This document shows, one piece after another, positions 34,062 through 42,778 of a stretch of 64,000 nucleotides of DNA. A program made the translations under genes and the position numbers. This stretch comes from Haladaptatus sp. ZSTT2 (GTDB lineage: Archaea; Halobacteriota; Halobacteria; Halobacteriales; Halococcaceae): contig NZ_JBAMHQ010000001.1 of NCBI RefSeq assembly GCF_037081775.1, forward strand, positions 806,001 through 870,000, written 5' to 3'. Position 1 is the first letter of the stretch; the number at the start of each line of letters is the position of its first letter. The notes under the pieces were generated by a model that made no database searches, was not told where the DNA came from, and worked only from the letters and a program-made list of their open reading frames with translations.

Positions 34062-34695
34062 GGTCGATGACCTCCGTGAACGCAGCCTTCGGTCTGCCGT
34101 CCACAGCTTCGCGCCACTGGGACTGGCTCACCGAGTAGTAGACTTGGTCTGAAACGTGGTCTTCGTAGGGCAACCAGTTTCTGAGGGTGGCGTCCCGCTG
34201 GCCACCGTGTGCCTCGATGTACTTCTCGATGGCCCGTTTGGATTTCTCGTTCTCGGTGTGGTGGGTGACTTTGGCGTACTCTAAGTCGAGTCGGTCGAAG
34301 GCGAGTTGCATGAGCGCAGCGGCGCGCTCGCCCGAGTAACCCCGACCCCAGTAGGCTTTGCGGAGCCACGTTCCGAGGCCGCCAACGCGGTGTTCCCAGT
34401 CACAGTGGAGCGTGGCAGTACCTGCAAACTCGCCCACACCGCTCTCGCCAGCTTTTGGAACCATGAAATACGCGGCTTCCTCACCGTCGTCCCACAGCTT
34501 TTCGCGGCGTTCGAAGAACTCCTGGGTCGGCTTCATCGTCGCGTGTGGCTCCCACGGCATGAACTTCGTGACCTCCTCCATCTCGGGCGACGGTTTGCAG
34601 ATGTCGTAGAACTCACGCACAGAGAGGTTCTCCGTCGAGAGTCGTGTGAGGGTGAGTCGCTCTGTTTCGATTTGCTCGGGGAACAGGTGGCTCAT
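34051..34695 (-). CDS. GNAT acetyltransferase, RimJ/RimL type (paralogue 2 of 3)
   Basis: 214 residues. It has the same architecture as its neighbours: LFPEQIETERLTLTRL at the start, the acetyl-CoA loop KAYWGRGYSGERAAALMQLA and NEKSKRAIEKYIEAHGG. Start Met34695 overlaps the stop of the upstream paralogue (ATGA), so the two are translationally coupled. The acceptor-binding N-terminal third differs most between the three copies, consistent with different substrates. Confidence 0.88.
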   Translation of the reverse strand: MSHLFPEQIETERLTLTRLSTENLSVREFYDICKPSPEMEEVTKFMPWEPHATMKPTQEFFERREKLWDDGEEAAYFMVPKAGESGVGEFAGTATLHCDWEHRVGGLGTWLRKAYWGRGYSGERAAALMQLAFDRLDLEYAKVTHHTENEKSKRAIEKYIEAHGGQRDATLRNWLPYEDHVSDQVYYSVSQSQWREAVDGRPKAAFTEVIDHAE

Positions 34696-35279
34696 TTACT
34701 CGACTCCCACTCGGCCTGTGAGATGGTGTAGCGGAGCGCGTCGTGTGGCTCGTCGTCGATGACGATGTGGTTGCGGATGATGCCGTCGAGACGGCCGCCG
34801 TGGGCATCGACGTACTTCTCGATGGCGCGTTTCGACTGCTCGTTTTCGACGACATGTTCGACGGCGACGAGTTCTAAGTCGAGGCGCTCGAAGGCGAGTT
34901 CCATGAGTTTGGCCGCACGCTCACCCGAGTAGCCACGCCCCCAGAATTTTTTCCGAAGCCAAATCCCGAAACGGGCGGTGCGCTTGTCCCAGTCACAATG
35001 CAGGCCAGTCGTGCCCGCGAACTCGCCTGCGCCCGGTTCGCCGTCTTTCGGGTAGATGGCGTAGACTGCGCCGTTTCCGGCTTCAACCGCCTCGCCGACC
35101 TGTTTGACGAAATCCCACGTGTCTTTGAGCGTCCGGTGGGGACTCCACGACATGTACTGCGTCGCCTCCTCGATACCCGCTTCAGACGAGTGATAGGGAT
35201 AGACCGAAACCGGGTCGAGCGTATCGAGTGACACCTGCTCAAAGCGCAGGCGATCGGTCTCGAATTCCTCGGGAAACAT
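34692..35279 (-). CDS. GNAT acetyltransferase, RimJ/RimL type (paralogue 1 of 3)
   Basis: 195 residues. It begins MFPEEFETDRLRFEQV, with acetyl-CoA loop KKFWGRGYSGERAAKLMELA and NEQSKRAIEKYVDAHGG. It is the first gene of the tandem trio. Met35279 is chosen because it aligns with the FPE-x-(V/I/F)-E start of the other two copies; the longer frame adds an unrelated N-terminus. Confidence 0.87.
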   Translation of the reverse strand: MFPEEFETDRLRFEQVSLDTLDPVSVYPYHSSEAGIEEATQYMSWSPHRTLKDTWDFVKQVGEAVEAGNGAVYAIYPKDGEPGAGEFAGTTGLHCDWDKRTARFGIWLRKKFWGRGYSGERAAKLMELAFERLDLELVAVEHVVENEQSKRAIEKYVDAHGGRLDGIIRNHIVIDDEPHDALRYTISQAEWESSK

Positions 35280-35336
35280 ATGCGTACAGGCGCGGAGTAG
35301 TGCGAAAAAGGTGTCGTTGGACCCACTCACGCAACC

Positions 35337-36176
35337 CTACAACTCGTCGGTGTCGAGTTCGAATCGCGGCGGCTGGCGTCCGTCCGTATCCGTAAAGCCG
35401 TACTCGCGGGCGAGATCGCCAACCGCGAAGATGCCGCCCGTTTTCTCGAACACGTCCGAATCTGTCGCCAGCGCCACAACCGCACGCCCGACGTACTCGG
35501 GTGAGTGCGTTTCCTCGGGTGGGTCCTCCCCCATCTCCTCGAACGCCTGTTCCACGCGCTCGGTGCGGGTGAATCCGGGGTAGAGAACGAGCGAGGTGAT
35601 TTCGTCTGTTCTCAGTTCGTGAGCCATCGCCTTTCCGAGCCTATCGACCGCGGTTTTCGCCACGTCGTAGGGCGTACTGCCGCGGAACTTCTCGCCGTCA
35701 CCTGACGAGATGCCGACGATGAGGCCGTGTTCCTGTTCGCGCATCATCGGCGCGGCGAGGCGGCTGGCCGTGAAATGGGCGCGAGCGCCCACATCGAACA
35801 TCCGGTCCCACCGGTCGAGCGGCTGTTCCCAAAATGGGTCGTCGAACGTGTCGTCGTACTCCTCGTAGCCGCCCCAGACGTTGTTTACGAGCAGGTCGAG
35901 GCGACCGTGGTCGCGTTCGATTTGTGCGAACAGGGCTTCGACATCCGCATCGACAGCGTGGTCGCAGCGAACCGCGATGCCGGTGCCGCCCGCTTCGTCC
36001 ACAAGCGTGGCCGTCTCTGTGACGGTTCCGGGCAGGTCTTCGGTTACGTTTCCCGCGACGCTTCTCCCGGTGACGTAGACGGTCGCGCCAGCTGCGCCGA
36101 GTTCGCGGGCGATACCCCGACCAACGCCCCGGCTCGCCCCGGTGACGAGTGCGACGGTGTCTGTGAGCGTGGGCAT
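35337..36176 (-). CDS. Short-chain dehydrogenase/reductase
   Basis: This 279-residue NAD(P)-dependent oxidoreductase has a Rossmann fold. The nucleotide loop is VTGASRGVGRGIA, then NNVWGG (Asn-Asn-x-x-Gly), a catalytic Ser in VGISSGDG and the Tyr-x3-Lys motif as TPYDVAKTAVDRL. The basic residue after strand 2 (TGRS) suggests NADP preference. It is close to the classical SDRs resembling DHRS1. Substrate unknown. It is divergent from rfcL with an 88-bp intergenic region. Confidence 0.88.
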   Translation of the reverse strand: MPTLTDTVALVTGASRGVGRGIARELGAAGATVYVTGRSVAGNVTEDLPGTVTETATLVDEAGGTGIAVRCDHAVDADVEALFAQIERDHGRLDLLVNNVWGGYEEYDDTFDDPFWEQPLDRWDRMFDVGARAHFTASRLAAPMMREQEHGLIVGISSGDGEKFRGSTPYDVAKTAVDRLGKAMAHELRTDEITSLVLYPGFTRTERVEQAFEEMGEDPPEETHSPEYVGRAVVALATDSDVFEKTGGIFAVGDLAREYGFTDTDGRQPPRFELDTDEL

Positions 36177-36264
36177 AGAGAGGCCTATGAAGGGCGCGAA
36201 GAAAATCCCGCGTATCACGACGGCTCCGCAACCACTAAACGCCGCTCGCACCTACCGTGTGCCA

Positions 36265-37710
36265 ATGGATTGGACGGAGAAGTACCGCCCGACGACGCTT
36301 TCTGAGGTACGCGGCAACGACAAGGCCCGTACGGCCCTCAAAGAGTGGGCACAGAGCTGGGATTCCCACCGGAAAGCCGCCATCGTCCACGGCAGTCCCG
36401 GCGTCGGCAAGACGTCCGCCGTCCACGCGCTGGCGAACGATTTTGGCTGGAACACCATCGAACTCAACGCCTCAGACCAGCGCACCGCGAGCGTCATCGA
36501 GCGCGTGGCGGGCGAGGCAGCCAAAAGCGGTACGCTGACCCAAACGGGCACGGCAGAGCGACGGCTCATCATCTTAGACGAGGCGGATAACATCCACGGC
36601 AACGCAGACCGCGGCGGCTCGCGGGCGCTCACTCGTCTCGTGAAAGAAGCGAGTCAGCCGATGGTACTCATCGCAAACGAGTTCTACGACATGTCGAACT
36701 CGCTGCGCAACGCGTGTGAAGCAATCGAGTTTCGCGACGTGCGGATGCGTTCGATTGTCCCCGTGCTCCGCGATCTCTGTCGGAAAGAGGGCGTCGAGTA
36801 CGAGGAAGACGCCTTAGAGAAAATCGCGGAAGCCAACAAGGGCGACCTTCGAGGGGCGGTAAACGACCTCCAAGCGCTCGCCGAATCGACCGACCGGCTG
36901 ACCGCAGACAACGTCATCACGGGCGAGCGCGACCGCTCGACCGGCATCTTCGACTACCTCGATGATGTCATCAAGAAACTCGACGCAGAGGAAGCGCTCA
37001 AACAGTCCTACGACGTAGACGAGACGCCCGACGACCTCATCAACTGGATAGAGGACAACATGCCCAAAGACTTCGAGGGTGAGGAGTTGGCCGACGCCTA
37101 CGACCACCTCGGGAAGGCTGACATCTGGCTCGGACGCGTGCGCAAGACGCAGAACTACTCCTACTGGCGGTATGCGGGCGACAACATGACCGCGGGTGTA
37201 GCCGCCTCGCGCAACGGCACGAAAGGCGGGTGGACGCGCTACGGGCCGCCGAGCTACTGGTCGAAACTCGGGCGCTCGAAGGCAACCCGCAACAAGCGCG
37301 ACTACATTGCCCAGAAAATCGCAGAGGCAAGTGGCGTGTCGATGGGAAGCGCACGACGCGACATCCTCCCGTATCTCGCCGGGATGACCTACCACTGCAA
37401 GAATCGTGACCTGACGGTGGCGGTGGCCGCCCGCTACGACTTAGACGCAGACCACCTCGCGTTTCTCACGGGCAGCGGGAAGGACACAAACAAGGTACAG
37501 CGCATCGTCGAAGACGCAGACGAGTTAAAGGAGAAAGCAGCCGTCGAGCACTCGGGCGGCGCGTTCGAGGGCGCACACCGCACGTCGATGGACGTTGACG
37601 ATGAGGCTGACGAGTCAGAAACGAGCGATGACGAAGAAGCCGCGTCGGACGAATCGAGCGAAGAGACGGAAAGCGGCGATTCGCAATCTGGCCTCAGCGA
37701 CTTCATGTGA
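36265..37710 (+). CDS. rfcL: Replication factor C large subunit
   Basis: This 481-residue clamp-loader large subunit works with RfcS to load the PCNA clamp during replication. The AAA+ motifs are clear: Walker A HGSPGVGKTS, Walker B RLIILDEADNI, then SNSLRNACEAIEFRDV (sensor 1 region) and EANKGDLRGAVNDLQAL (sensor 2). The C-terminal collar domain covers about 240-430. A very acidic Glu/Asp/Ser tail follows and ends SQSGLSDFM, probably a PCNA-binding motif. Met36265 (MDWTEKYRPTTL) is the normal family start. It is convergent with the ABC transporter genes. Confidence 0.96.
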   Translation: MDWTEKYRPTTLSEVRGNDKARTALKEWAQSWDSHRKAAIVHGSPGVGKTSAVHALANDFGWNTIELNASDQRTASVIERVAGEAAKSGTLTQTGTAERRLIILDEADNIHGNADRGGSRALTRLVKEASQPMVLIANEFYDMSNSLRNACEAIEFRDVRMRSIVPVLRDLCRKEGVEYEEDALEKIAEANKGDLRGAVNDLQALAESTDRLTADNVITGERDRSTGIFDYLDDVIKKLDAEEALKQSYDVDETPDDLINWIEDNMPKDFEGEELADAYDHLGKADIWLGRVRKTQNYSYWRYAGDNMTAGVAASRNGTKGGWTRYGPPSYWSKLGRSKATRNKRDYIAQKIAEASGVSMGSARRDILPYLAGMTYHCKNRDLTVAVAARYDLDADHLAFLTGSGKDTNKVQRIVEDADELKEKAAVEHSGGAFEGAHRTSMDVDDEADESETSDDEEAASDESSEETESGDSQSGLSDFM

Positions 37711-37741
37711 CGCGGTTTTCTGATTGCTAAAAAGAGGGTTG

Positions 37742-38722
37742 TCAGTGGGTTCTGCCGGTTACGTGCCCGAGGCCGGGGATGGAGACGGCCTGCTCGATGC
37801 GGTTCATGAGCTTCGACGCAGAGAGCACGAGCGCGAGATAGATGAGCGCCGCGAGGGTGTACACCACGGTAATCTGATAGCCCACGGTGGCGAGTTCCTG
37901 TGAGGTGAAAAACAGTTCGGGGACGGTGATGAACGCCGCGAGCGAGGAGTACTTGATGAGGTAGACGAACTCGTTTGACCAGCCGGGAATCGCGTAGCGC
38001 AGCCCCTGTGGGAGCACGACGTAGCGAATTGCCTCGAGTTTCGAGAGGCCGACTGCGCGCGCGGCGGTGAGCTGTCCTTCTTCTACGGACAACAGCGCAG
38101 AGCGGATGTATTCGGCTTGATACGCCGCGCTGTTGATCGTGAAACCGATGATGGCCACCCAGATGAACTGGTCTGGAATGATGCTCTGGCCAACACCGGG
38201 GAACTCGCGGATGAACGAGGAGAGACCCGTCCCGAAGTGTAGGACGAACAGCTGGGCGAGCAACGGCGTCCCGCGAATGAGTTCGATGTAGCCGAGTGCG
38301 ATGCTCCGGGAGACGGTGCCACCGTACACCCGCGCAACCGAGAGCGGGACGGCGATGATGAGCCCGAGGCCGAGGCCGAGTACGGTGAGCACGATGGTGA
38401 GCCAAACGGCTCCGGCAAGCTGTGGAAGCCCATTTGGGGTCTGTGCGGCGTAGAGGAACAACTCGCCAGTCAGGTATACCGGCCCGCCAAGCGGCCCGAG
38501 GAGGGACGCGGTTGCGGTGAGCGTCTCTGCGATACCGCCGAAAATCGATGGAGAGACGAACGGCTCGTTTGGTCCGATACCGGTTATTCCGGAGAACAGC
38601 CACGCGTTTAGCCACCGGGCGATGAGCCACCCCCAGAAGAGCAGGCCAACGAGGAGGCCAACGAGCGCGCCGGTACGACCGAGCAATGCCCGACGGTCTC
38701 GACTGGTGGCCGTCTCGCTCAT
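37742..38722 (-). CDS. Polar amino-acid ABC transporter permease (second)
   Basis: This 326-residue membrane subunit of a His/Glu/Gln-type importer has about six helices. The HisM/GlnP-type signature is present: ELIRGTPLLAQLFVLHFG, AYQAEYIRSALLSVEEGQLTAARAVGLSKLEAIRYVVLPQ (the EAA loop). The N-terminal 80 residues are longer than usual, giving an additional helix and a loop. Its start overlaps the ATPase stop (4 bp). Last gene of the operon SBP - permease - ATPase - permease. Confidence 0.92.
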   Translation of the reverse strand: MSETATSRDRRALLGRTGALVGLLVGLLFWGWLIARWLNAWLFSGITGIGPNEPFVSPSIFGGIAETLTATASLLGPLGGPVYLTGELFLYAAQTPNGLPQLAGAVWLTIVLTVLGLGLGLIIAVPLSVARVYGGTVSRSIALGYIELIRGTPLLAQLFVLHFGTGLSSFIREFPGVGQSIIPDQFIWVAIIGFTINSAAYQAEYIRSALLSVEEGQLTAARAVGLSKLEAIRYVVLPQGLRYAIPGWSNEFVYLIKYSSLAAFITVPELFFTSQELATVGYQITVVYTLAALIYLALVLSASKLMNRIEQAVSIPGLGHVTGRTH

Positions 38723-39471
38723 CCGTGGTTCTCCGTGGTCGAAAGGCGGCTCAAGAACTGTCGCGTCCGGTCGTGTTGTGGGTTCGTGAACAGTTGCTCA
38801 GGCGGGCCGCGTTCGACGAGCGACCCGTCTGCGAGAAACGAGATGCCCGAGGCGACTTCCCGCGCGAAGCTCATCTCGTGGGTGACGACGAGCATCGTCA
38901 TGCCGTCGTCTGCGAGGGCTCGCATAACCGAGAGCACCTCTCCGATGAGTTCGGGGTCGAGCGCGCTCGTTGGCTCGTCGAACAGCATGAGCTTCGGGTC
39001 CATCGCAAGTGCTCGAGCGATGCCGACGCGCTGTTTTTGCCCACCCGACAGCTCTGCGGGGTAGGAGTCGGCTTGGTCTGCGAGGCCAACCTGCTCGAGG
39101 TGTTCCATCGCCCGCTCGTTCGCCTCGGCTTTGCCCATGCCGCGAACCTTTCGCAGGCCGAGCGTGATGTTCTCGCGGGCTTTGAGGTGGGCGAACAGGT
39201 TGAAGTCCTGGAACACCATGCCGACCTCGCGGCGGAGGTCGTTTACGTCGTAGCTCGGCGCGGTGACGTTCTCGCCATCGAGATAGATGGCACCCGAGTC
39301 GATTTCAGTGAGGCGGTTCACGCAACGAAGCATCGTGGACTTCCCGCTGCCAGAGGGGCCGATGAGCACTTCGACGTCACCAGGTTCCATCTCGAAACTG
39401 ATGTCGTGGAGCACCTCTTCTTCGCCGTAGGACTTTGAGACGTTCTCGACGCGGAGCAGCGGGTCAGTCAT
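38719..39471 (-). CDS. Polar amino-acid ABC transporter ATP-binding protein
   Basis: 250 residues. It has Walker A IGPSGSGKSTMLRC, Q-loop FQDFNLFAHL, signature LSGGQKQRVGIARAL, Walker B LMLFDEPTSALDPE, and the switch His in VVTHEMSFAREV. This is the GlnQ/HisP class. It overlaps both flanking permease genes by 4 bp, so the three are translated as a block. Confidence 0.96.
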   Translation of the reverse strand: MTDPLLRVENVSKSYGEEEVLHDISFEMEPGDVEVLIGPSGSGKSTMLRCVNRLTEIDSGAIYLDGENVTAPSYDVNDLRREVGMVFQDFNLFAHLKARENITLGLRKVRGMGKAEANERAMEHLEQVGLADQADSYPAELSGGQKQRVGIARALAMDPKLMLFDEPTSALDPELIGEVLSVMRALADDGMTMLVVTHEMSFAREVASGISFLADGSLVERGPPEQLFTNPQHDRTRQFLSRLSTTENHG

Positions 39472-40160
39472 GTGTCGTTTCCTCCGGGAATAGCATAGTA
39501 ATCGTTGAGTAAGTCGAGGCTGCGGTTGGTCACGAACGTGAGCACGAAGTAGATGGCGCTGATGAGCAAGAACACTTCGAGGACGGCAGACCCGCCCCGC
39601 GGTTGTAAGTAGAGGTCGGTGCCCCTCGTGAGCAACTCAGAGAGGCCGACGACGAGCGCCACACTCGTGTCTTTCAGCACGATAGTGAACTCGTTTTGAA
39701 AGCCCGGCACACTGCGCCGAAGTGCCTGTGGCACGCTCACGTAGCGAATCGCCTGCAAGCGCGTGAGGCCAATCGAGCGGGCGGCTTCCATCTGCCCGCC
39801 GGAGACGCTCTGGAACGCCCCACGGAAAATCTGTGACTGATAGGCGCCCCCGCGAAGCCCGAGGCCAAGCGTTGCCGCCCAGAACGGGTCGTTCGTCACC
39901 GAGAGGACGAAAAAGACGTACACGAGGATGACGACGATGGGGATGCCACGGATGATGACACCCGCCGTCTCAACGGCCCACTTCACGGGGCCGCGCCCGT
40001 ACACTTCGATTGCGCCCGCCGGGAAGCCGATGAAAAATCCGAGCAGGATGCTCGCTATCGTGAGTTTAATCGTGACCCACAGCCCGGCGACGAGGAACTC
40101 AGCGTTCTCTGCGATAAACGCCCAGTCACCCGCCTGTAAGATTTGGGCTGAGAGGGTCAT
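39468..40160 (-). CDS. Polar amino-acid ABC transporter permease (first)
   Basis: This 230-residue inner-membrane permease is of normal GlnP/HisQ length. The conserved loop is VIIRGIPIVVILVYVFF and YQSQIFRGAFQSVSGGQMEAARSIGLTRLQAIRYVSVPQ. It is expected to form a heterodimer with the permease at 37742-38722. It starts 8 bp after the solute-binding gene. Confidence 0.93.
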   Translation of the reverse strand: MTLSAQILQAGDWAFIAENAEFLVAGLWVTIKLTIASILLGFFIGFPAGAIEVYGRGPVKWAVETAGVIIRGIPIVVILVYVFFVLSVTNDPFWAATLGLGLRGGAYQSQIFRGAFQSVSGGQMEAARSIGLTRLQAIRYVSVPQALRRSVPGFQNEFTIVLKDTSVALVVGLSELLTRGTDLYLQPRGGSAVLEVFLLISAIYFVLTFVTNRSLDLLNDYYAIPGGNDT

Positions 40161-40168
40161 TTACGTGC

Positions 40169-41023
40169 TTATTCTTGGCCGAACCACTTGTTAACGATTT
40201 CCTCGTACGTGCCGTCTTCTTTGACGGCAGCGAGGCCCTCGTTGAGCGCGTCGATGAACTCCGAATCCTGACGCATGCCGAGGCCGTACTTCTCGCCCGT
40301 CTCTTCGACGAATGCGACTTCGACGGCACTCTGTGAGGCGAAGTTTTCGGCGACCGGCTTGTCGAGCACGACGGCATCGACGTTGCCGTTCTCAAGGTCG
40401 CGCACGGCGAGGACGTAGTTGTCGTAGGCGCGGTAGGTCGCGTCCGGAACTTGTTCTTGGACGATCGACTCGCCTGTCGTCCCTTTCTGTGCCCCGACCG
40501 GGTGGCCGTTCAGGTCGTCGAGCGACCCCGGCGAGAACTCGCCGTCGGTGCGGACGAGGACGGACTGGTCTGCCTCGTAGTAGGGGTCTGAAAACGAGAT
40601 GGTCTGCTTGCGTTCGTCGTTGATGGTCATCGCCGCGGCGATGAGGTCGATGTTCTCGCTCGTGAGCGCCGGGATGAGCGAGGAGAACTCGAACTCCTTC
40701 CACTCGCCGAGTTCGTAGCCCTCCATGTTCTCGACGACTGCGGTGGTCAGGTCGATGTCGAAGCCGACGAGTTTGTCGCCTTCTTTGAACTCGAACGGTG
40801 CGAAGCCGGGCGCGGTACCGGGGACGATTTCGGTGACTTCCATGTCGCCGTTGCCACCGTTTTCGGTGCCGGTCTCTCCGCCTTCGGTCGTGGTCGTTTC
40901 GCCGTCACCGCCATCGCCGCCTCCGAGGCAGCCTGCGGTTCCCATCATTCCGACTGCGCCACCGGCTCCGACGAGCTTCAGGTAGGAGCGGCGGTCTATG
41001 TCACTGCTAAACTTGCGATCCAT
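40169..41023 (-). CDS. Polar amino-acid ABC transporter substrate-binding lipoprotein
   Basis: This 284-residue Tat lipoprotein (DRRSYLKLVGAGGAVGMMG, ending in the lipobox Cys) has a Gly/Thr/Glu-rich tether (about 33-60), then a family-3 solute-binding fold: APGFAPFEFKEGDKLVGFDIDL, ISFSDPYYEADQSV and GAQKGTTGESIV. It should bind a polar or acidic amino acid outside the membrane and pass it to the permeases. It is the first gene of the four-gene operon; the promoter lies in the 44 bp between it and the heme A synthase end. Confidence 0.95.
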   Translation of the reverse strand: MDRKFSSDIDRRSYLKLVGAGGAVGMMGTAGCLGGGDGGDGETTTTEGGETGTENGGNGDMEVTEIVPGTAPGFAPFEFKEGDKLVGFDIDLTTAVVENMEGYELGEWKEFEFSSLIPALTSENIDLIAAAMTINDERKQTISFSDPYYEADQSVLVRTDGEFSPGSLDDLNGHPVGAQKGTTGESIVQEQVPDATYRAYDNYVLAVRDLENGNVDAVVLDKPVAENFASQSAVEVAFVEETGEKYGLGMRQDSEFIDALNEGLAAVKEDGTYEEIVNKWFGQE

Positions 41024-41067
41024 GGGGTAAAAAGGACACGTCAGAGGTAATAACGTTTCGTCATGTG

Positions 41068-41562
41068 TTAGTCGTCCGCAGGCGTCGAACTGTGAGACAG
41101 GGAAGTCGTGGCCTCACTCCGCGCGGCCGAATACGCCCACGCCGTCGTGGCAACCGTTGCCGCGAAGATAATCATGGCCGTCGCGTGGTGAGCCAGCACG
41201 ATGAGGTGCTGGATGCTCCCGAACCAGATGTAGCCCTTCACGGTGACCGCGCCGAGCAGAATCTGGGTTGGGAGGAACACGGTCGCGATGGCCGTCGCCT
41301 TCTTCAGGCGCGGGTCACGGTTGTGTTTCCACGCGCCGTAGGCCGTTCCGAGGATGAAAAAGCCGGTTATCATCGCAACGAGGCGGTGGGTCCATTCAAT
41401 CCAGCCAGCTGCGGTCTGGGGCAGAACGCCGCCGTCACAGAGCGGCCACTGTAGGCTACACGATGCTCCTGCGCCCATCAAACTCGTGTACACACCGAGC
41501 AGGATGAGGATGTACGTCAGCCCCGCGGTTACGGCGGCGAGGTGCCGGTAACGGAGGTTCAT
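41068..41562 (-). CDS. ctaA: Heme A synthase, short archaeal CtaA/COX15 type
   Basis: This 164-residue protein has four membrane helices, half the size of the bacterial enzyme, as in other archaeal CtaA proteins. It hydroxylates and oxidises the methyl group of heme O for heme A of terminal oxidases. Heme-ligand histidines are in IEWTHRLVAMITG and QHLIVLAHHATAM; the paired extracytoplasmic Cys are in GASCSLQWPLCDG. Met41562 (MNLRYRHLAAVT) opens directly before the first helix; the longer frame is unlike protein. It is divergent from the membrane-protein gene at 41665. Confidence 0.9.
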   Translation of the reverse strand: MNLRYRHLAAVTAGLTYILILLGVYTSLMGAGASCSLQWPLCDGGVLPQTAAGWIEWTHRLVAMITGFFILGTAYGAWKHNRDPRLKKATAIATVFLPTQILLGAVTVKGYIWFGSIQHLIVLAHHATAMIIFAATVATTAWAYSAARSEATTSLSHSSTPADD

Positions 41563-41664
41563 TGGTCGGAACTCAGTCCCGATGGTATTTAGATGTGTCC
41601 GAGTTGGATGCTGTCCGTTTGAGGGGTACCTTCTTACCTGTGGCCGTCGCATGGTCTAGTTGAC

Positions 41665-42693
41665 ATGTCGTGGTATGCAATAGAAGACATCGAGGATGCG
41701 TTGACCGCGACGCGACAGTTCCTCTTTCCGTTTGACCTGCGAAAATGGCTGAAACTCGCCATCATCGTCTTTTTCATCGGCGGTGTCGGTGGCGGCGGCG
41801 GTGGTACCAACTTCACAGTGCCGTCGGGTGACACACCAAGCGACTTCCCGCCGATTCAAGAGCCAGCGAACGTCGTTGTGCTCATACTGGTCGTGGTCGC
41901 CGTCTTGCTCCTCATCGGGCTGTTGTTCGCCATCGCGAGTTCGGTCTTCCAGTTCGTGTTCGTAGACGCGGTGCGCAGCGAGGAAGTGCACATCCGCGCT
42001 CCGTTCCGCCGCTGGTTTGGCAAAGGCGTACGCCTGTTCGTGTTCAGCTTCTTGCTGTTCTTGCTCATCCTCGCGCCGATTTTCGGGGTTGGTGCCGTCT
42101 TCCTCTTCGCAGTCACGCCGCTACTCTTGCTCTTTTTATTGCCCTTCCTGTTCATCGTGGCGATTTTACTAGCAATTACGCTCAGCCTGACCACCGACTT
42201 CGTCGTCCCTGTGATGATGCACGAAAACCTCGGCGTCCTTGCCGGGTGGCGACGGTTCTGGCCAGTGCTCCGCGAGCAATGGAAACAGTACGGCGTCTAT
42301 GTCGTGCTTCGCTGGCTGCTCGGCATCGCCGGAGGCATCCTCGTCGCAATCGCCCTTGCGGTCGTGTTCGTGCCAGTGCTCGGCATCGGAGCCCTGTTGG
42401 GCTTCGGGCTGTTCGCAGGCGCAGGCGGGGTGACGAACGCCGTCATTGCCTTCCTCGTCGTGCTCGCCATTCCGATTGGCCTGCTCTTGCTCATCTACGC
42501 GCTGTTCGTGCAAGTGCCGGTGACGACGTTCTTCCGGTACTACGCGCTGTTCGTCCTCGGTGACTCAGCGCCAGAGTTCGACCTCATCCCCGACCAACGC
42601 CGGGCGGTGCGCGCAGACGGCGAGGGCGACCCAACGGAACTGAGCGAGGACGCAGCCGAAGACACGGACGAACCGACAGACGACGACCGGTAA
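41665..42693 (+). CDS. Polytopic membrane protein, haloarchaeal DUF7544-like
   Basis: This 342-residue protein has about six long hydrophobic segments (roughly 27-45, 68-95, 120-150, 155-180, 215-245, 265-295), a Gly-run extracytoplasmic loop and an acidic C-terminal tail. The start [21 protein letters not shown] resembles a haloarchaeal family I associate with DUF7544 (not certain). No catalytic motif is visible. Function unknown. Confidence 0.7.
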   Translation: MSWYAIEDIEDALTATRQFLFPFDLRKWLKLAIIVFFIGGVGGGGGGTNFTVPSGDTPSDFPPIQEPANVVVLILVVVAVLLLIGLLFAIASSVFQFVFVDAVRSEEVHIRAPFRRWFGKGVRLFVFSFLLFLLILAPIFGVGAVFLFAVTPLLLLFLLPFLFIVAILLAITLSLTTDFVVPVMMHENLGVLAGWRRFWPVLREQWKQYGVYVVLRWLLGIAGGILVAIALAVVFVPVLGIGALLGFGLFAGAGGVTNAVIAFLVVLAIPIGLLLLIYALFVQVPVTTFFRYYALFVLGDSAPEFDLIPDQRRAVRADGEGDPTELSEDAAEDTDEPTDDDR

Positions 42694-42778
42694 TCGTTGC
42701 CGGAGAATCACAGATTTTCGACGCGTGTCGAATTGTGACTTCGCATATCTTTTTACGGAACCCTGTGGGAGTACACCC

